The position numbers and the translations under genes are program-made. Shown one piece after another: positions 4,941-6,136 of a stretch of DNA of 6,136 nucleotides. The first letter of the stretch is position 1; each line of letters begins with the position of its first letter. The notes beneath the pieces were generated by a model. It was not told where the DNA came from, did no database searches, and was given only the letters and a program-made list of their open reading frames with translations. This DNA is from DASQTB01 sp035642095 (lineage in GTDB: Bacteria > Actinomycetota > UBA4738 > CALAEC01), in NCBI GenBank assembly GCA_035642095.1, contig DASQTB010000044.1, positions 1-6,136 of the forward strand, read 5' to 3'.

Positions 4941-5855
4941 TCAGGCCTCCTCGGCCCTGGCCGCCCGGGGCCCGAGCGACACGGCGACCGATCGCTCCTC
5001 GTCGCCCCGAACCACGGCCAGATGGAGTGTCCCGCCGGGCCCGGCGGCGTCCAGGGCCTCGAACAGTTCGTCGGCGGAGGTGACCTCCCGGTCGCCCGCC
5101 CGGACGATGAGGTCGCCCCGGCGAAGATCGGCCGCCGCCGCCGGGCTGTCCTCGGCCACGCCGCGGATCAGAAGCCCATCCCGCTCCTCGAGCCCGACCG
5201 CCCGACGCATCCGGCGGGCCACCCACGGAGGCGCGACGGCCACGCCCAACCGGGGAGCCGCCGAGGACTCGCCTCGGCTCAGGCCGTCGATCCGGTCGCG
5301 AAGGGTGGCGTCCGCCGGGATGGCCAGGTAGAAGCCCTGGCCGGCTCGGTTCGTGTTCAGGCCCACGACCCGCCCCTCGGCGTCCACGATGGGGCCTCCG
5401 GAGGAACCGCGGGCCAGGGGGGCGGTGTGCTCGATGCTTCCGGCGATCCTGCGGCCGCGGGGACCTCTGAACGATCGTTCCACTCCCGACACGAACCCAT
5501 GGGTGACCCGGAGTCCGCGGCCACCGGGGTTCGCCAGGGCGAACACGAGCCCGCCGAGGTTCGCCCCGCCGTCGTCGGCCCAGGACACGGCGGGCACATC
5601 CCCCGTGTCGACCGAGATGACGGCCAGGTCGGCGTCCTCATCGGTCCCCACCACGGTGCCCTCCGCAGTACGGCCGTCCTCGAACGACACGGCCACATCG
5701 GTGCTCCTTGTGTTGTGGGCGTTCGTCAGGACCTTGCCACCCGCGAGGACCACACCGGATCCTCTGCCCCACCGGGCTCCCACCCCGACCACCGACGGCC
5801 CGACCCGCTCGGCCACGGAGCGGATGGCCTGCTCCAGCTCCTCGAGGAGCGCCAT
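4941..5855 (-). CDS. HtrA/DegP-like (S1C) trypsin-like serine protease with C-terminal PDZ domain
   Basis: The 304-residue protein has a chymotrypsin-like protease domain (about 10-190) with a full triad: His47 in VLTNAHNT, Asp76 in DEDADLAVI and Ser152 in RGSSGGPIVD. The usual Asn before the catalytic Ser (GNSGGP) is Ser here. A single PDZ domain (about 200-297) contains LLIRGVAEDSPAAAADLRRG and DLIVRAGDREV. Known relatives cleave or refold damaged proteins. Most bacterial HtrA proteins are exported or membrane-anchored, but this one starts MALLEELEQAIRSVAERVGP, with no signal peptide or transmembrane helix, so it is predicted cytoplasmic. The start has an ideal Shine-Dalgarno, AAGGAGG (5866-5860), 4 bases upstream. 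Two tiny genes follow on the same strand, and an HxlR-type regulator is divergent across a 50-bp gap. Confidence 0.93.
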   Translation of the reverse strand: MALLEELEQAIRSVAERVGPSVVGVGARWGRGSGVVLAGGKVLTNAHNTRSTDVAVSFEDGRTAEGTVVGTDEDADLAVISVDTGDVPAVSWADDGGANLGGLVFALANPGGRGLRVTHGFVSGVERSFRGPRGRRIAGSIEHTAPLARGSSGGPIVDAEGRVVGLNTNRAGQGFYLAIPADATLRDRIDGLSRGESSAAPRLGVAVAPPWVARRMRRAVGLEERDGLLIRGVAEDSPAAAADLRRGDLIVRAGDREVTSADELFEALDAAGPGGTLHLAVVRGDEERSVAVSLGPRAARAEEA

Positions 5856-5879
5856 GCTGCCTCCTTCCCTGCTCGCACG

Positions 5880-5895
5880 TGGTAACTTGTTACTA
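5880..5895. promoter_or_regulatory. Candidate operator palindrome between htrA-like gene and hxlR-like gene
   Basis: TGGTAACTTGTTACTA contains a perfect GTAAC-TT-GTTAC core; the next flanking pair is mismatched and the outer pair matches again. It lies in the 50-bp gap between the divergent start codons and just downstream of the predicted protease -10 box, where a bound repressor would block initiation. A direct repeat TACTA (5891-5895 and 5902-5906), spaced 11 bp, extends the site. GTAAC/GTTAC palindromes of this size suit dimeric winged-helix regulators such as the adjacent HxlR-type protein. Binding is inferred. Confidence 0.5.
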
Positions 5896-5897
5896 GC

Positions 5898-5926
5898 AAA
5901 ATACTATGGACCAACGGATACGACAA
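5898..5926 (-). promoter_or_regulatory. Candidate sigma-70-type promoter of the protease gene
   Basis: Read on the minus strand, TTGTCG (5926-5921) and TATTTT (5903-5898) are separated by exactly 17 bases, matching the -35/-10 layout. The predicted transcript start (about 5890) falls inside the palindrome at 5880-5895 and leaves a leader of roughly 35 bases carrying the AAGGAGG site. The -35 box would lie inside the divergent hxlR-like coding region. Confidence 0.4.
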
Positions 5927-6136
5927 GGGACCGCCTTCGTGTCACCGGCCCTCCGGGACGCGGTCGGCCGGATCGGCGATCGCTGGAGCCTGCTTCTGGT
6001 TCAGGCGCTGCTGGAAGGACCCAGGCGATGGCGCGACCTCCACGACGCGATCCCCGGCATCGCTCCCAACGTGCTGGCCGACCGGCTCCGTCGGTTGGAG
6101 CGCGAGGGCGTCGTGGCCACGGCTCCGTACTCGACC
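5906..6136 (+). CDS. HxlR-family winged-helix regulator, 3'-truncated by window edge
   Basis: Seventy-seven codons are open to the right edge. After MDQRIRQGTAFVSPALRDAV comes GRIGDRWSLLLVQALLEGPR, then RWRDLHDAIPGIAPNVLADR and LRRLEREGVVATAPYS. This is the HxlR signature order: the 'iG.rWsllil..Ll.GprRf.dL...ipGi....L..RLr.Le..Glv' DNA-binding winged helix. The N-terminal Cys used by redox-sensing members such as YodB and HypR is absent (Val12 stands near that place), so a thiol switch at that position is unlikely. The ATG at 5906 has no clear Shine-Dalgarno. A GTG at 5939 (residue 12) has AAGGGA (5925-5930) 8 bases upstream and is a credible alternative. HxlR regulators often control the divergent neighbour, here the protease gene. 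Confidence 0.88.
   Translation, partial: MDQRIRQGTAFVSPALRDAVGRIGDRWSLLLVQALLEGPRRWRDLHDAIPGIAPNVLADRLRRLEREGVVATAPYST

Noticed and set aside
4728..5885. Long plus-strand open frame opposite the protease and small genes
   Set aside because: Low-complexity composition with no recognisable domain, fully opposite an HtrA-like gene with a complete catalytic triad and ribosome binding site.

Overview
The window is high-GC DNA with GTG starts, short intergenic spacers, a probable leaderless start and a decayed IS481-type transposase. It reads as chromosome from an Actinomycetota-like bacterium, possibly a deep-branching or uncultured lineage. Nothing here fixes the taxon.

Layout, left to right. 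(1) Positions 2-973 (+) hold the 3' part of an AIR-synthase/HypE-like protein whose 5' end lies outside the window. (2) Positions 974-2129 contain no intact gene. They hold a broken IS481-like transposase (minus strand, two frameshifts, two stops), a short stretch resembling a CpaF/TadA ATPase motif, the C-terminal part of a HEPN-like protein (+), and a cluster of short repeats. (3) A complete tRNA-Lys(UUU) with encoded CCA lies on the minus strand, with its 3' end facing this debris. (4) On the minus strand, a Crp/Fnr-type regulator lies 17 bp upstream of a glutamine-dependent NAD+ synthetase (nadE), followed 22 bp later by the tRNA. (5) Also on the minus strand is a probable three-gene unit: a trypsin-like (HtrA/S1C) protease with one PDZ domain, a 31-residue peptide with repeated Val-Thr-Gly, and a 38-residue Ser/Arg/Lys-rich protein. 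It ends at a strong 13-bp hairpin. (6) On the plus strand, divergent from the protease across only 50 bp, is the 5' part of an HxlR-type regulator; the gap carries a near-perfect palindrome.

Functional reading. The crp-nadE pair suggests cyclic-nucleotide or related control of the last step of NAD+ synthesis. The hxlR/htrA divergent pair, with its palindrome over the predicted protease promoter, suggests a locally regulated stress or protein-quality unit. The most novel part is the pair of tiny genes downstream of the protease. One is acidic and its VTG repeats use different synonymous codons; the other is very basic. Each has a good ribosome binding site. Their function cannot be read from the sequence.
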